From Magnetococcales bacterium DCbin4 (lineage in GTDB: Bacteria > Pseudomonadota > Magnetococcia > Magnetococcales > UBA8363): DNA of 61,351 bases. The position numbers and the translations under genes were made by a program. The notes beneath the pieces are model-generated. The model worked only from the letters and a program-made list of their open reading frames with translations. It did no database searches and had not been told where the DNA came from. Below are positions 9,210 through 17,159 of this stretch, one piece after another. Positions within the stretch are counted from its first letter, which is position 1. Every line of letters begins with the position of its first letter. The stretch spans positions 1-61,351 of the forward strand of contig PEAN01000018.1 in NCBI GenBank assembly GCA_002753735.1, given 5' to 3'.

Positions 9210-10394
9210 ATGAACTTTGAATTCCAAAACCCGACACGGATTGTATTTGGCGCTGGCGTCCTCTCCCGTCTCGGCGAGGTTGCGCGGGAAGGGGGACGGC
9301 GTGCCTTGCTGGTGATCGGAGGAGGCAGCGTCAAGCGCAATGGTGCGTTTGATCGAGCCGTGGCCAGCCTGAAGGCGGCTGGGGTGGGGGTGGTGGCGTT
9401 TGAAGGGGTTGAACCCAACCCCCGTTTGGCAACGGTTGTGCGTGGCGCGCAGTTGGCCAAGGCCGAACAGTGTGATTTGGTGATCGCCTTGGGGGGCGGC
9501 AGTGTCATGGATGCAGCCAAGGTGATGGCGGCGACGGTTTATTATGAGGGGGATCCCTGGGAAATGATGGTCCACAGCCCCATCGGGACGCGCCTGCCCA
9601 CCCGCGCCCTGCCCATCATCACCGTTCCCACTTTGGCGGCGACGGGTTCGGAGATGAACATGGGGGCAGTCATTACCAACGAGCAAAGGGTCGAGAAATC
9701 CTACGTCATCGCTGATTGCCTTTATCCCTGGGTGGCGTTGGTGGACCCCGCCCTGACCCTCACCGTGCCGGCAGACCAGACCGCTTACGGCATCTGCGAC
9801 CTGATGACTCATGTGACCGAGGGGTATTTCAACGGCGACGATGGTACCCCCTTGCAGGATCGATTTGCCGAAGGGGTCATTCTCACCGCCATGGAATGGG
9901 GACCCAAGGCGGTCGCCAATGGCCAGGATCTGGAGGCACGGGCCCAGGTGCAATGGGCTTCGGTGGTGGCACTCAATGGTTGGGTCCAGGCTGGCGCCAA
10001 TGCGGTGGGTTTTCCGGTCCATATGATTGAACACACCATTTCCGCCATCCATGATGTGGCCCACGGGGCCGGACTGGCGGTGGTCAACCCGGCCTGGATG
10101 CGGGCCGCTGCCAGGATCCGTCCCAACCGTTTTGCGCAGTTCTCCAGGCGTATTTTTGGCCTGGAGCAACCTGATGTGCTTGCTTGCGCCTTGGAGGGTG
10201 TGGCGCGTTTTGAAGGATTCCTGGGCGGCATCGGCTGTCCGACGCGGCTGTCGCAATTAGGGCTCGACGGGACGCTCATTGAGCGCTATGCGCGTGAGAC
10301 ATTACAGGCAATCCATGACGAATCGGGTTGCCTCCCTGGTCGTCCCGCCATGCGCGAAGCGGAAGTCATTGACCTGTTGCGCACGGCGTTGTAG
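9210..10394 (+). CDS. Iron-containing alcohol dehydrogenase
   Basis: 394-residue type III dehydrogenase, NAD(P)H-dependent, reducing aldehydes/ketones or oxidising alcohols. The nucleotide-binding GGGSVMDAAKVMA, the GSEMNMGAVIT segment and the metal-ligand region (D..THVTEGYF, HMIEHTISAIHDVAHGAGLA) are all intact and resemble the YqhD/butanol dehydrogenase group. ATG 9210 is preceded by AGGAG and is chosen over a longer in-frame extension that overlaps selO. Substrate is not predictable from sequence; an aldehyde-detoxifying role would fit the neighbouring SelO but is inference. Confidence 0.9.
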   Translation: MNFEFQNPTRIVFGAGVLSRLGEVAREGGRRALLVIGGGSVKRNGAFDRAVASLKAAGVGVVAFEGVEPNPRLATVVRGAQLAKAEQCDLVIALGGGSVMDAAKVMAATVYYEGDPWEMMVHSPIGTRLPTRALPIITVPTLAATGSEMNMGAVITNEQRVEKSYVIADCLYPWVALVDPALTLTVPADQTAYGICDLMTHVTEGYFNGDDGTPLQDRFAEGVILTAMEWGPKAVANGQDLEARAQVQWASVVALNGWVQAGANAVGFPVHMIEHTISAIHDVAHGAGLAVVNPAWMRAAARIRPNRFAQFSRRIFGLEQPDVLACALEGVARFEGFLGGIGCPTRLSQLGLDGTLIERYARETLQAIHDESGCLPGRPAMREAEVIDLLRTAL

Positions 10395-10496
10395 CACCTT
10401 GGGCCGTTGCGCCGACCGACACGTCGTTTTGTCGGGGGGCAAGGGGGGGTTGAACCCCAGGTCGGAAACAGCGACATGAGTTGACGGGCGGCTGTA

Positions 10497-10946
10497 TCAA
10501 CCGGGTGAGGCTTGTTTCGCTGCCCGTTCCCAGGCATTGATTCCACCCTCGATCAGGGTGAACAAAGGGTGGGGATCCGGGGTGGTCACCGAAAGCAGTG
10601 TTGCATGATGCATGGGGCTTCGGAGGGCGGTTTTGGTCAGGAGGTGGTGCCATTCGAACAAGCGTTGCCCTGTGGTCTCCTGGATGACCCCTTCCCATGT
10701 GGTTGGGGCGATTCGGGTGATGTCGAACCGATAGCCACGTCGTGTTGCCTCCTGGTGAACGCCACGCAGATAGACCACGATTGCGCCGACCGGATCATCC
10801 TGTTTTCGGAATCGCATCAATTGAGGATGATGGACATAGCCTCGGGTCAGCCCTTGAAGGACCTTTTGCGCCAGTAATGCCTCCCGCCACAGGGCGACCA
10901 AACCTTGGGTGTCGAGGTAACGGGGGTGCAGGGTCCAGAGTCTCAT
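10497..10946 (-). CDS. Pyrimidine-dimer DNA glycosylase-like protein
   Basis: 149 residues. The opening MRLWTLHPRYLDTQGLVALW and the following REALLAQKVLQG and HHPQLMRFR match bacterial members of the T4 endonuclease V fold (Pyr_excise family), which excise UV-induced dimers using an N-terminal amine and a glutamate. Here residue 2 is Arg rather than the Thr of T4; the Glu in WREALL may correspond to the catalytic acid. Length fits the family. It faces the alcohol dehydrogenase gene convergently, with GGGGTTGAACCCC near 10447 as a possible weak shared hairpin. Activity is inferred by family only. Confidence 0.75.
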   Translation of the reverse strand: MRLWTLHPRYLDTQGLVALWREALLAQKVLQGLTRGYVHHPQLMRFRKQDDPVGAIVVYLRGVHQEATRRGYRFDITRIAPTTWEGVIQETTGQRLFEWHHLLTKTALRSPMHHATLLSVTTPDPHPLFTLIEGGINAWERAAKQASPG

Positions 10947-11002
10947 GCGTGGCAGGTTTTCCTGGGCGTGGTGTTATTGAATCTTTTGATTTGGAAATGG
11001 AA

Positions 11003-11446
11003 TTACCTGTCAGGGTTTGGCAAGGTACCGAAAAGATGCAATGCGGCCATGGCCAGTGATTTGCGCATGGGGGCTTCTTCGGGAGTGTTCATCAAAAGGT
11101 GTGTGACGAACGCGGTCATGCGACCCTGGTTTTCGACCCAGCCGACGTACCAGCCGACCATCGGTTTGGCATTCATCGCCCAACCGGTTTTTCCGAAGAG
11201 ACGGGCTGTACCGATGTCTTCCTGTGGCATGAGACGGCGCACTTCCGCCAATGCCTGTTCTGAAAAGGGGAGTTGTCCCGTTGAGACTCTGGCCATGAAC
11301 CTGACCTGTTCCAGGGGAGAGATGGCCAAAGGGCCATCCAGCCAGAAACGATCGATGTTCGTTCCGATTTCGGCATTGCCGTAGCCGATTTTTGCGACAC
11401 CATCCGCCATGCGTTGCAGGCCGGTGCGTCGGGCAATGATTTTTGC
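11003..11446 (-). pseudogene. Class D beta-lactamase, N-terminally truncated
   Basis: The minus strand carries the C-terminal half of an OXA-type serine beta-lactamase. Visible are the YGN motif (KIGYGNAEIG), the FWLDGPL..SPLEQV segment and the KTG motif (LFGKTGW), ending near the normal family C-terminus. Homology can be followed back to KIIARRTGLQRM at about 11444. The N-terminal domain with the STFK active-site serine and SxV motif is absent. The break coincides with the start of a dispersed ~44-bp repeat (11443-11487), suggesting that a repeat-associated rearrangement removed the 5' half. It cannot encode an active enzyme. Confidence 0.8.
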
Positions 11447-11487
11447 CAGCCATCCTCTCCAGTTAATGAATGTGACAAAGTAGAATT
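11443..11487. repeat. Dispersed 44-bp repeat, copy 1
   Basis: This segment (TTGCCAGCCATCCTCTCC, then AGTTAATGAATGTGAC and AAGTAGAA) recurs nearly identically at 57101-57142, with only a few substitutions, and more loosely at 41443-41474. Copy 1 lies exactly where beta-lactamase homology stops. I know no named element with this sequence. The rest of 11488-11725 contains no gene I can support. Confidence 0.75.
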
Positions 11488-11725
11488 AATGGCCTCTTTT
11501 ACGGCCCTGGAAATAACCACTACCGCCCATTGATGGCAAGTGGCGTTTGATCAATTCCCGGTGAACCAGTACAACCATACACGTCCACTGAAATTTCTCA
11601 AGAGCGGCTCCTGTCGCGTCCAAAATCTGGCGGGATGGACCAATCGGGAGGGGCAGGGACAATAAATTCAACTGGTTACGAGTCTATTGTTCCACGAATA
11701 CGGGCTTTTTTCAGTGGACTCAATT

Positions 11726-12094
11726 TTAGTCTAAAATGCTATGCACTACTTTCAGTACATTTTCCTTGACAAGAGGTTTGTTTAATTGCTCAACTACACC
11801 CATGCTCTTTGCAATCCGCAAGCAAAGGTGCCTATCAATGATATTCCCTCCCCCTGACATGGAAACTATTTTTACATCTCTACAACTCAATTTAAGTTCA
11901 GCAATAAATTCAACGCCATCTTTCTCTGGCATCAATATGTCTGTAATTACAAGGACTATTGGGTTCTCAGAAAAGAGAATGCTTCCATGTTCAACATTAT
12001 CTGCCTCGTGCACTTTATATCCATCCATTTCAAGCCATTCACGCAATATAAATAGTACAGACTTATCATCATCAACGATCAGTATCTGCTGCAC
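11726..12094 (-). CDS. Single-domain response regulator
   Basis: 122-residue CheY-like receiver with no output domain. The acidic pocket is in ILIVDDDKSV, the phosphoacceptor Asp in ITDILMPEKDGVEF, and the conserved Lys in LNKPLVKENV. GTG 12094 (with AGGT upstream) is preferred to an earlier start at 12235, which would overlap the upstream gene and add a non-homologous tail. It is the last gene of the minus-strand receiver array and could be a phosphate sink or an allosteric partner for the kinases upstream. It closes the cluster next to the intergenic region with the beta-lactamase fragment. Confidence 0.85.
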   Translation of the reverse strand: MQQILIVDDDKSVLFILREWLEMDGYKVHEADNVEHGSILFSENPIVLVITDILMPEKDGVEFIAELKLSCRDVKIVSMSGGGNIIDRHLCLRIAKSMGVVEQLNKPLVKENVLKVVHSILD

Positions 12095-12179
12095 GGATTT
12101 ATACCTATATATTAGAAATTTATGATATGGACATAAACATATTTGAACAATTACATCTTTATCCAACACACTTCTAGGA

Positions 12180-13169
12180 TCATTCGCCCACAAACCTGTT
12201 TCTTCCTGATTTTTTTGACTTGTACAGGCGTTCATCTGCCTTTCCTATCAGAAAATAAGGAGAAAAATTCTGAGAAGGAACCATAGTGGCACCGCCCATG
12301 CTGATGGTGACATGCTTGGCAACGCTGGAAAATTCATAAGGAATGCATAGTAAATTAATATTTTTTCTTATTTGATCGCAAACTATAACCAGGCCGACAT
12401 GATCTGTATTCGGAAGAATGCATGCAAATTCTTCCCCACCATAGCGAGCAATCAGGTCAATGGATCTCACCATGGTAGACGCTAAGGTTTGAGCAATCTT
12501 TCTTAGACATTCGTCGCCAACAACATGCCCATAGCTATCGTTAAATAATTTAAAGAAATCAATATCGATAATAATTATTGAGATCGGAGTTTGGTCTCTT
12601 AACGCTCTATTCCACTCTTGAATCAAGTATTCATCGAATTTTCTTCGGTTCGGGATGCCTGTTAACCCATCAATGGTTGCCATATCCTCTAGAATTTTAT
12701 TTAGTTCCTGAAGCTGTATATTTTTTTTATCAAGTTCTTCGATTTTCTGACGCAAATCCTTTTTGGCTCGTTGATGGGCAATCGTGCTGCGACATCTTGT
12801 TAGGACAACCAAAGGACTGCTGGGTTTGCGGATAAAATCTACCGCTCCAAGCTTCAACCCTACCATCTCATCATTCTGGGTATCTTTACTGGTCAAAAAT
12901 ATTACTGGGATCTCTTGTGTCGCAGGATTATTTTTCAATTGTCGACAGACCTCATACCCATCCATACCGGGCATCATAACATCCAGTAGAATTAGATCAA
13001 TACCTCCTGCATTGCACATCTGTAATGCGAATTCCCCTTGGATCGATGCCTTGACAAGAAAATTTTTCTCCAATATCGAGTGAATAATATCAATTTGCTC
13101 CGGTTGATCGTCCACCAACAAGATCGTACCTTCAATTTGATTAAGCATTTCTGATTTGATTGTAATCAT
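12180..13169 (-). CDS. Receiver-GGDEF diguanylate cyclase
   Basis: 329 residues: receiver (about 12-130, phosphoacceptor D63 in LLDVMMPGMD), a coiled linker (130-165), and a GGDEF domain (165-329) that makes c-di-GMP from two GTP. The active site is GGEEF at 244-248, compatible with activity, and an RSID inhibitory site lies five residues upstream, so product inhibition is expected. PleD/WspR-like in logic. Its receiver is strikingly similar to that of the protein encoded at 13750-14922, implying tandem duplication with output-domain exchange. Start has only a weak ribosome-binding site. Confidence 0.92.
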   Translation of the reverse strand: MITIKSEMLNQIEGTILLVDDQPEQIDIIHSILEKNFLVKASIQGEFALQMCNAGGIDLILLDVMMPGMDGYEVCRQLKNNPATQEIPVIFLTSKDTQNDEMVGLKLGAVDFIRKPSSPLVVLTRCRSTIAHQRAKKDLRQKIEELDKKNIQLQELNKILEDMATIDGLTGIPNRRKFDEYLIQEWNRALRDQTPISIIIIDIDFFKLFNDSYGHVVGDECLRKIAQTLASTMVRSIDLIARYGGEEFACILPNTDHVGLVIVCDQIRKNINLLCIPYEFSSVAKHVTISMGGATMVPSQNFSPYFLIGKADERLYKSKKSGRNRFVGE

Positions 13170-13749
13170 GTCTAAACTCTAATAGATGTGAATTGTACTC
13201 CGGTGCCACGACAGTTTTTTAATAATAAGATCAGGCATTTTTGTGTTTTGGTTGTTTACTATGTATTTTCCTTATTTGAATACTGGAAAGACGTGCATCT
13301 CGGGTAACCTTGAAAGCGTCTCAAAATATTTTTTATTAAGCAATTGAAATCATTGTAATCTTGCATGTTTGCCGCTCAAGTCCTGACGTGCTCATGGATA
13401 CATGCGGTATAATAAATAATAAAAGTTATTAAAGATGTTTATAATGATTTACGCTTTGCCTCCATGCCAAAATTGAGTCCACTGATAAAAATATGAATTC
13501 GCGAGGCAATAAACGTTCAAATTGTTAAATTCATTGCGTTCAAATATTATTGCGTAATCTTACAGTCTTTGAATTACATTTTATAAATGTTTTATGTGGA
13601 GTTCAAATCGGCTTAAATCATGTATCAAAAAATTGACTCAGTAAATCGTAAGAAAACGTAGATTATTACGACAGGTTCAAGTGATTTTCATGGTGCCAAG
13701 AATCAAAAAAATAAGTATAGAAGGTGAATATATGGACAGCCCAGTGTTA
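13170..13749. other. AT-rich intergenic region
   Basis: About 580 bases, clearly more AT-rich than the rest of the window, lying between two minus-strand receiver genes. It presumably contains the promoter of the diguanylate cyclase gene. No reading frame with a plausible start site, tRNA or clear hairpin terminator was found. Confidence 0.5.
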
Positions 13750-14922
13750 TTACGCCAGGTTTTCATTTTGTGATTCAAAATTTACTCCATAATTTACAGC
13801 AGAACATGGCAATGAAACAATAATTGAAGTTGCACCGCACTGACTCATGTCTGCATCAATTCTTCCTCCTTGGGTTTTTGCAGAGATCCAAGCAGAATAA
13901 GTTCCCAATCCGGTTCCAAATTTTTTGCCGTAAGTGACGTATTTGTCAAAAAAATGATCCCTGATGGCGATGGGAACCTCTCCGGAGTTGGTGACTCTAA
14001 TGATTCCAAATCCTCCGCTGGTCATCAAAAATATATCGACCTTACCGCCGTTGGAAGATGCCTCAATGGCATTCAATATCAAGTTATAGAAAAGCGGATA
14101 ACAGAGCATTTTTTCTCCAAAAACAAAGAATGATACGATATGCTGATTTCTTTCATATCCATGAAAAATAATGTCAATATTCTTGTGTCGAATATGTGCC
14201 TCGAGATCGTCTACAATTTGCTTTAATATTGCAAGCAAATCAATATTGTCTGGGTTGAGGCTATAGGTATTATTTTCCATCTTCACCAAATCAAGCGATC
14301 TATTGATCATATCCAGCAATGTATAGCCGGATCTTGTTATGGTTTTGATTAGAAATTTTTGCTTTTCTGTGAGGTTATCATCAGAAATTAGAAGCTCAGG
14401 TATTCCAATGATGGCCGACAAGGGGCCTTTGAGATCATGCTGAGAAATATACTGCATATCCTCACGGATCTTGATCATCTCCTTGAGTTCAGTGTTCTTC
14501 TCCCGCAAAGCCATTTGCGCACGTTGATAGGCAATGGTACTGCGACACCTGGAATAAATGACCGAAGGACTACTGGGTTTGCGGATGAAGTCAACAGCTC
14601 CAAGCTCCAATCCTAACGTTTCAGCATCCTGTGAATCTTTACTGGTCAAAAAGATCACCGGGATCTCTCGTGTCGCAAGATTACTTTTCAATTTTAGGCA
14701 GACCTCATACCCATCCATATCGGGCATCATTACATCCAGAAGAACGAGATCAATTCCACCAGCACTACATATCTGTAATGCACTTTCTCCTCGAATAGAT
14801 GCCTTTACAATAAAATTCCGATCCAATATCGAGTGAATAATATCAATCTGCTCAGGTTGATCATCTACCAGCAGAATGGTTCCTTCTTTTAGTTGAAGCA
14901 GTTCGTACGGCTCCGTAATCAT
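13750..14922 (-). CDS. Receiver-histidine kinase hybrid protein
   Basis: 390 residues: N-terminal receiver (about 10-135, phosphoacceptor in LLDVMMPDMDG), coiled linker, a HisKA-like dimerisation helix with phosphorylatable His in SQHDLKGPLSAIIG, and a HATPase_c domain with N box (LILNAIEAS) and G boxes (GFGIIRVTNSG, GTGLGTYSAW). No membrane segments, so it is a cytosolic kinase controlled by phosphorylation of its own receiver. Its start overlaps the preceding phosphatase gene by four bases (ATGA), so they are translationally coupled; GGAGA lies upstream. The receiver is a close paralogue of that in the neighbouring diguanylate cyclase. Confidence 0.9.
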   Translation of the reverse strand: MITEPYELLQLKEGTILLVDDQPEQIDIIHSILDRNFIVKASIRGESALQICSAGGIDLVLLDVMMPDMDGYEVCLKLKSNLATREIPVIFLTSKDSQDAETLGLELGAVDFIRKPSSPSVIYSRCRSTIAYQRAQMALREKNTELKEMIKIREDMQYISQHDLKGPLSAIIGIPELLISDDNLTEKQKFLIKTITRSGYTLLDMINRSLDLVKMENNTYSLNPDNIDLLAILKQIVDDLEAHIRHKNIDIIFHGYERNQHIVSFFVFGEKMLCYPLFYNLILNAIEASSNGGKVDIFLMTSGGFGIIRVTNSGEVPIAIRDHFFDKYVTYGKKFGTGLGTYSAWISAKTQGGRIDADMSQCGATSIIVSLPCSAVNYGVNFESQNENLA

Positions 14923-16055
14923 ATATGAATCTCCACCAAGGTTATATCATCATTGTGTGAAGAGCAACTGACATGTTCATTGAGCAGAACGATCAGGTCT
15001 TCCAGGACAAGGTCTCCTGCAACCGCCTGGGTTAGGAAATCCTCCAGCCGCTGTATTCCGAACATGTCACCACTAGCATCTCTGGCCTCGGTGATGCCAT
15101 CAGAAAAAGAATACAATAGATCTCCAGGCTCCAAAGACAGACTCATTGCAGCGTTAGGAATATTCAAAGCAATGGAAACCCCGAGAAACGTTACGGTAGC
15201 TGGGAAACAACCTTGAATGGAACTTCGACGTATCAACAGTGCCTGGGGAAGACCCGCATTCCAGAGTGAGGCATGCTTGCGTTCTGGTGCAATCTCCACC
15301 AAGGTGGCGGCAAGAAAAATATTGGCTGGCATCCTGATACAGAGTTGCCTGTTGATCTCGTCGAGGATTTGCCCTCCAAAGATTCCACATTTGGTCAAAT
15401 TATAAAAGATATCTGTGACCATTGGACCACCGATGGCAGCTGGAAGACCATGACCCGTGAAGTCACCCAACAAAACCAACTGCCGTCCATCTGGAGTAAA
15501 AGAGGACAGGAGCATGTCGCCCGCAGTGACCTCAACTGGTGCGATGAGATAACGCAAATGTCGAGCATCAAACCTGTCAGACTGACGCATCTTGAGGATA
15601 ATGCTTTCGATTAATTCCCGTTCTTCCAGTAAAATTCGATTTTGATCTTCCAACTTGCGAAGGGCAACACTCAGGTCCAATTGGGTTTTGACTCTTGCCA
15701 ATACAATGGGAATACTGAATGGCTTGGTGATGTAGTCTACCGCCCCCAACTTCAATCCCTCTAGCTCGTTCGCAATTTCAGATTTACCCGTGACGAAAAT
15801 GATGGGGATCTCACTGGTGGCTGAATTCGCTTTCAGTCTACGACATACTTCGTAGCCATCCATATCCAGCATCATGATATCCAAAAGAATCAAGTCAGGA
15901 TGGGGTTTCATGTTGGCAGCCTTCAATGCATCTTGGCCGGAGGTCGCTGATCTGACTGTATGGTTGGATATTAAAGCATCGTTTAATACGTCAATATTTT
16001 CTGCGATGTCGTCAACAACCAGAATAATCGGCCTTCGAGTTTTACTATGTAACAT
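14919..16055 (-). CDS. Receiver-PP2C (RsbU/SpoIIE-type) phosphatase
   Basis: 378 residues: receiver (about 9-125, phosphoacceptor in LLDIMMLDMDG), a short coiled linker, and a SpoIIE/RsbU serine phosphatase domain. Metal-binding motifs are visible as VTAGDMLLS, LGDFTGHGLPAAIGG and SFSDGITEARD. Such proteins dephosphorylate anti-sigma-factor antagonists or other phosphoserine targets when the receiver is phosphorylated. No STAS or anti-sigma gene is present in this window, so the target lies elsewhere. It is coupled to the downstream kinase gene and sits one base from the upstream HD-GYP gene. Confidence 0.9.
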   Translation of the reverse strand: MLHSKTRRPIILVVDDIAENIDVLNDALISNHTVRSATSGQDALKAANMKPHPDLILLDIMMLDMDGYEVCRRLKANSATSEIPIIFVTGKSEIANELEGLKLGAVDYITKPFSIPIVLARVKTQLDLSVALRKLEDQNRILLEERELIESIILKMRQSDRFDARHLRYLIAPVEVTAGDMLLSSFTPDGRQLVLLGDFTGHGLPAAIGGPMVTDIFYNLTKCGIFGGQILDEINRQLCIRMPANIFLAATLVEIAPERKHASLWNAGLPQALLIRRSSIQGCFPATVTFLGVSIALNIPNAAMSLSLEPGDLLYSFSDGITEARDASGDMFGIQRLEDFLTQAVAGDLVLEDLIVLLNEHVSCSSHNDDITLVEIHI

Positions 16056-16056
16056 A

Positions 16057-17154
16057 CTAAATTCGCCTATGATTCTTTATGTTGGTGTCGCAAAGGGGAT
16101 TTTCCTGATAGCGTTCCTTGATTGTCATGATTTGGGCTTCCAAGCCAACAAAGATTGCCGCCAGCCTTGGATCGAAATGTGTGCCTGCTCCTTTAGCGAT
16201 CAGGCTCAATGTGTTCTCAACTGACCAAGCGTTTTTATAGGGCCGAGCCGTTGTCAGGGCATCAAAAACATCCCCGATGGCAACCAGACGGCCTTCCAGG
16301 GGAATGGCTTCCCCGACCAGCTTGCCCGGATATCCGGTACCGTCCCATTTTTCGTGATGGGTCAGGGCAATCAACGCCCCCAGGTTCAAGATCTCCGACT
16401 TTTGTTTGCCAATAATATTGAAGCCCATGGCGCAATGCGTCTGGATCACTGCAAATTCCGCCTCTGTAAGTTTGCCGGGTTTAAGCAAAATATCATCTGG
16501 AATACCGATCTTACCCAAATCATGCATCGGTGCCGCAAGCATCAACTTCTCCCCTTCCGGCTCACTCAAGCCCGAATGTAACGCCAGGAGTTTGGCATAG
16601 TGGCTCATGCGCACAACATGCATGCCCGTTTCGTTATCCCGATACTCCGCAGCCCGTCCCAGCTGGCGAATCACCTCCTGTCGTGTCTCTTCCAACTCCA
16701 ATTTCTGTGACATAAACTGTTGAGTTCGCACTTTAACCTGATCTGCGAAATGTCGCGTTTGGTCATTCAAGGCCAAGTGGGTCTTGACCCGTGCCAAGAC
16801 GATGGACGGGAAGACAGGCTTGAACAGATAATCCGCCGCCCCCAGCTCCAATCCCTTCAGCTCGTCTTCCACCTCGGATCTGGAACTAACGAACAAAACG
16901 GGAATATCCCGGGTTCGATCATCCTTTTTGAGCAGCCGACACACTGCGTACCCATCCATCTCCGGCATCATCACATCCAGCAATATCAAATCTGGAGGCG
17001 TCGGCGAGAAGGCCACCTTGATCGCCAAACGGCCATTGGTCGCTACCTGAACTCGATAATGCGTATCGAGTATCCCATTGAGGATGTCAACATTCTCCAA
17101 GACATCATCAACGATAAGAACAGTCTTTAATGGCATCTCTTCCTGACCAAGCAT
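16057..17154 (-). CDS. Receiver-HD-GYP c-di-GMP phosphodiesterase
   Basis: 365 residues from ATG 17154 (AAAGGAG upstream, six bases after the kinase stop). Domain order is receiver (phosphoacceptor in LLDVMMPEMDG), coiled linker, HD-GYP. The HD site is MHDLGKIGIPD and the signature is HHEKWDGTGYPGKL, all intact, so c-di-GMP hydrolysis under phosphorelay control is expected (RpfG-like). Together with the diguanylate cyclase downstream, one hybrid kinase could raise or lower c-di-GMP through opposing outputs. An upstream in-frame start at 17217 would overlap the kinase gene and is less likely. Confidence 0.92.
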   Translation of the reverse strand: MLGQEEMPLKTVLIVDDVLENVDILNGILDTHYRVQVATNGRLAIKVAFSPTPPDLILLDVMMPEMDGYAVCRLLKKDDRTRDIPVLFVSSRSEVEDELKGLELGAADYLFKPVFPSIVLARVKTHLALNDQTRHFADQVKVRTQQFMSQKLELEETRQEVIRQLGRAAEYRDNETGMHVVRMSHYAKLLALHSGLSEPEGEKLMLAAPMHDLGKIGIPDDILLKPGKLTEAEFAVIQTHCAMGFNIIGKQKSEILNLGALIALTHHEKWDGTGYPGKLVGEAIPLEGRLVAIGDVFDALTTARPYKNAWSVENTLSLIAKGAGTHFDPRLAAIFVGLEAQIMTIKERYQENPLCDTNIKNHRRI

Positions 17155-17159
17155 GTTTA

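Noticed and set aside
10440-10465. Shared terminator between the alcohol dehydrogenase and glycosylase genes
   Set aside because: The GGGGTTGAACCCC hairpin has a very short loop and no T run on either strand; kept only as a passing note.
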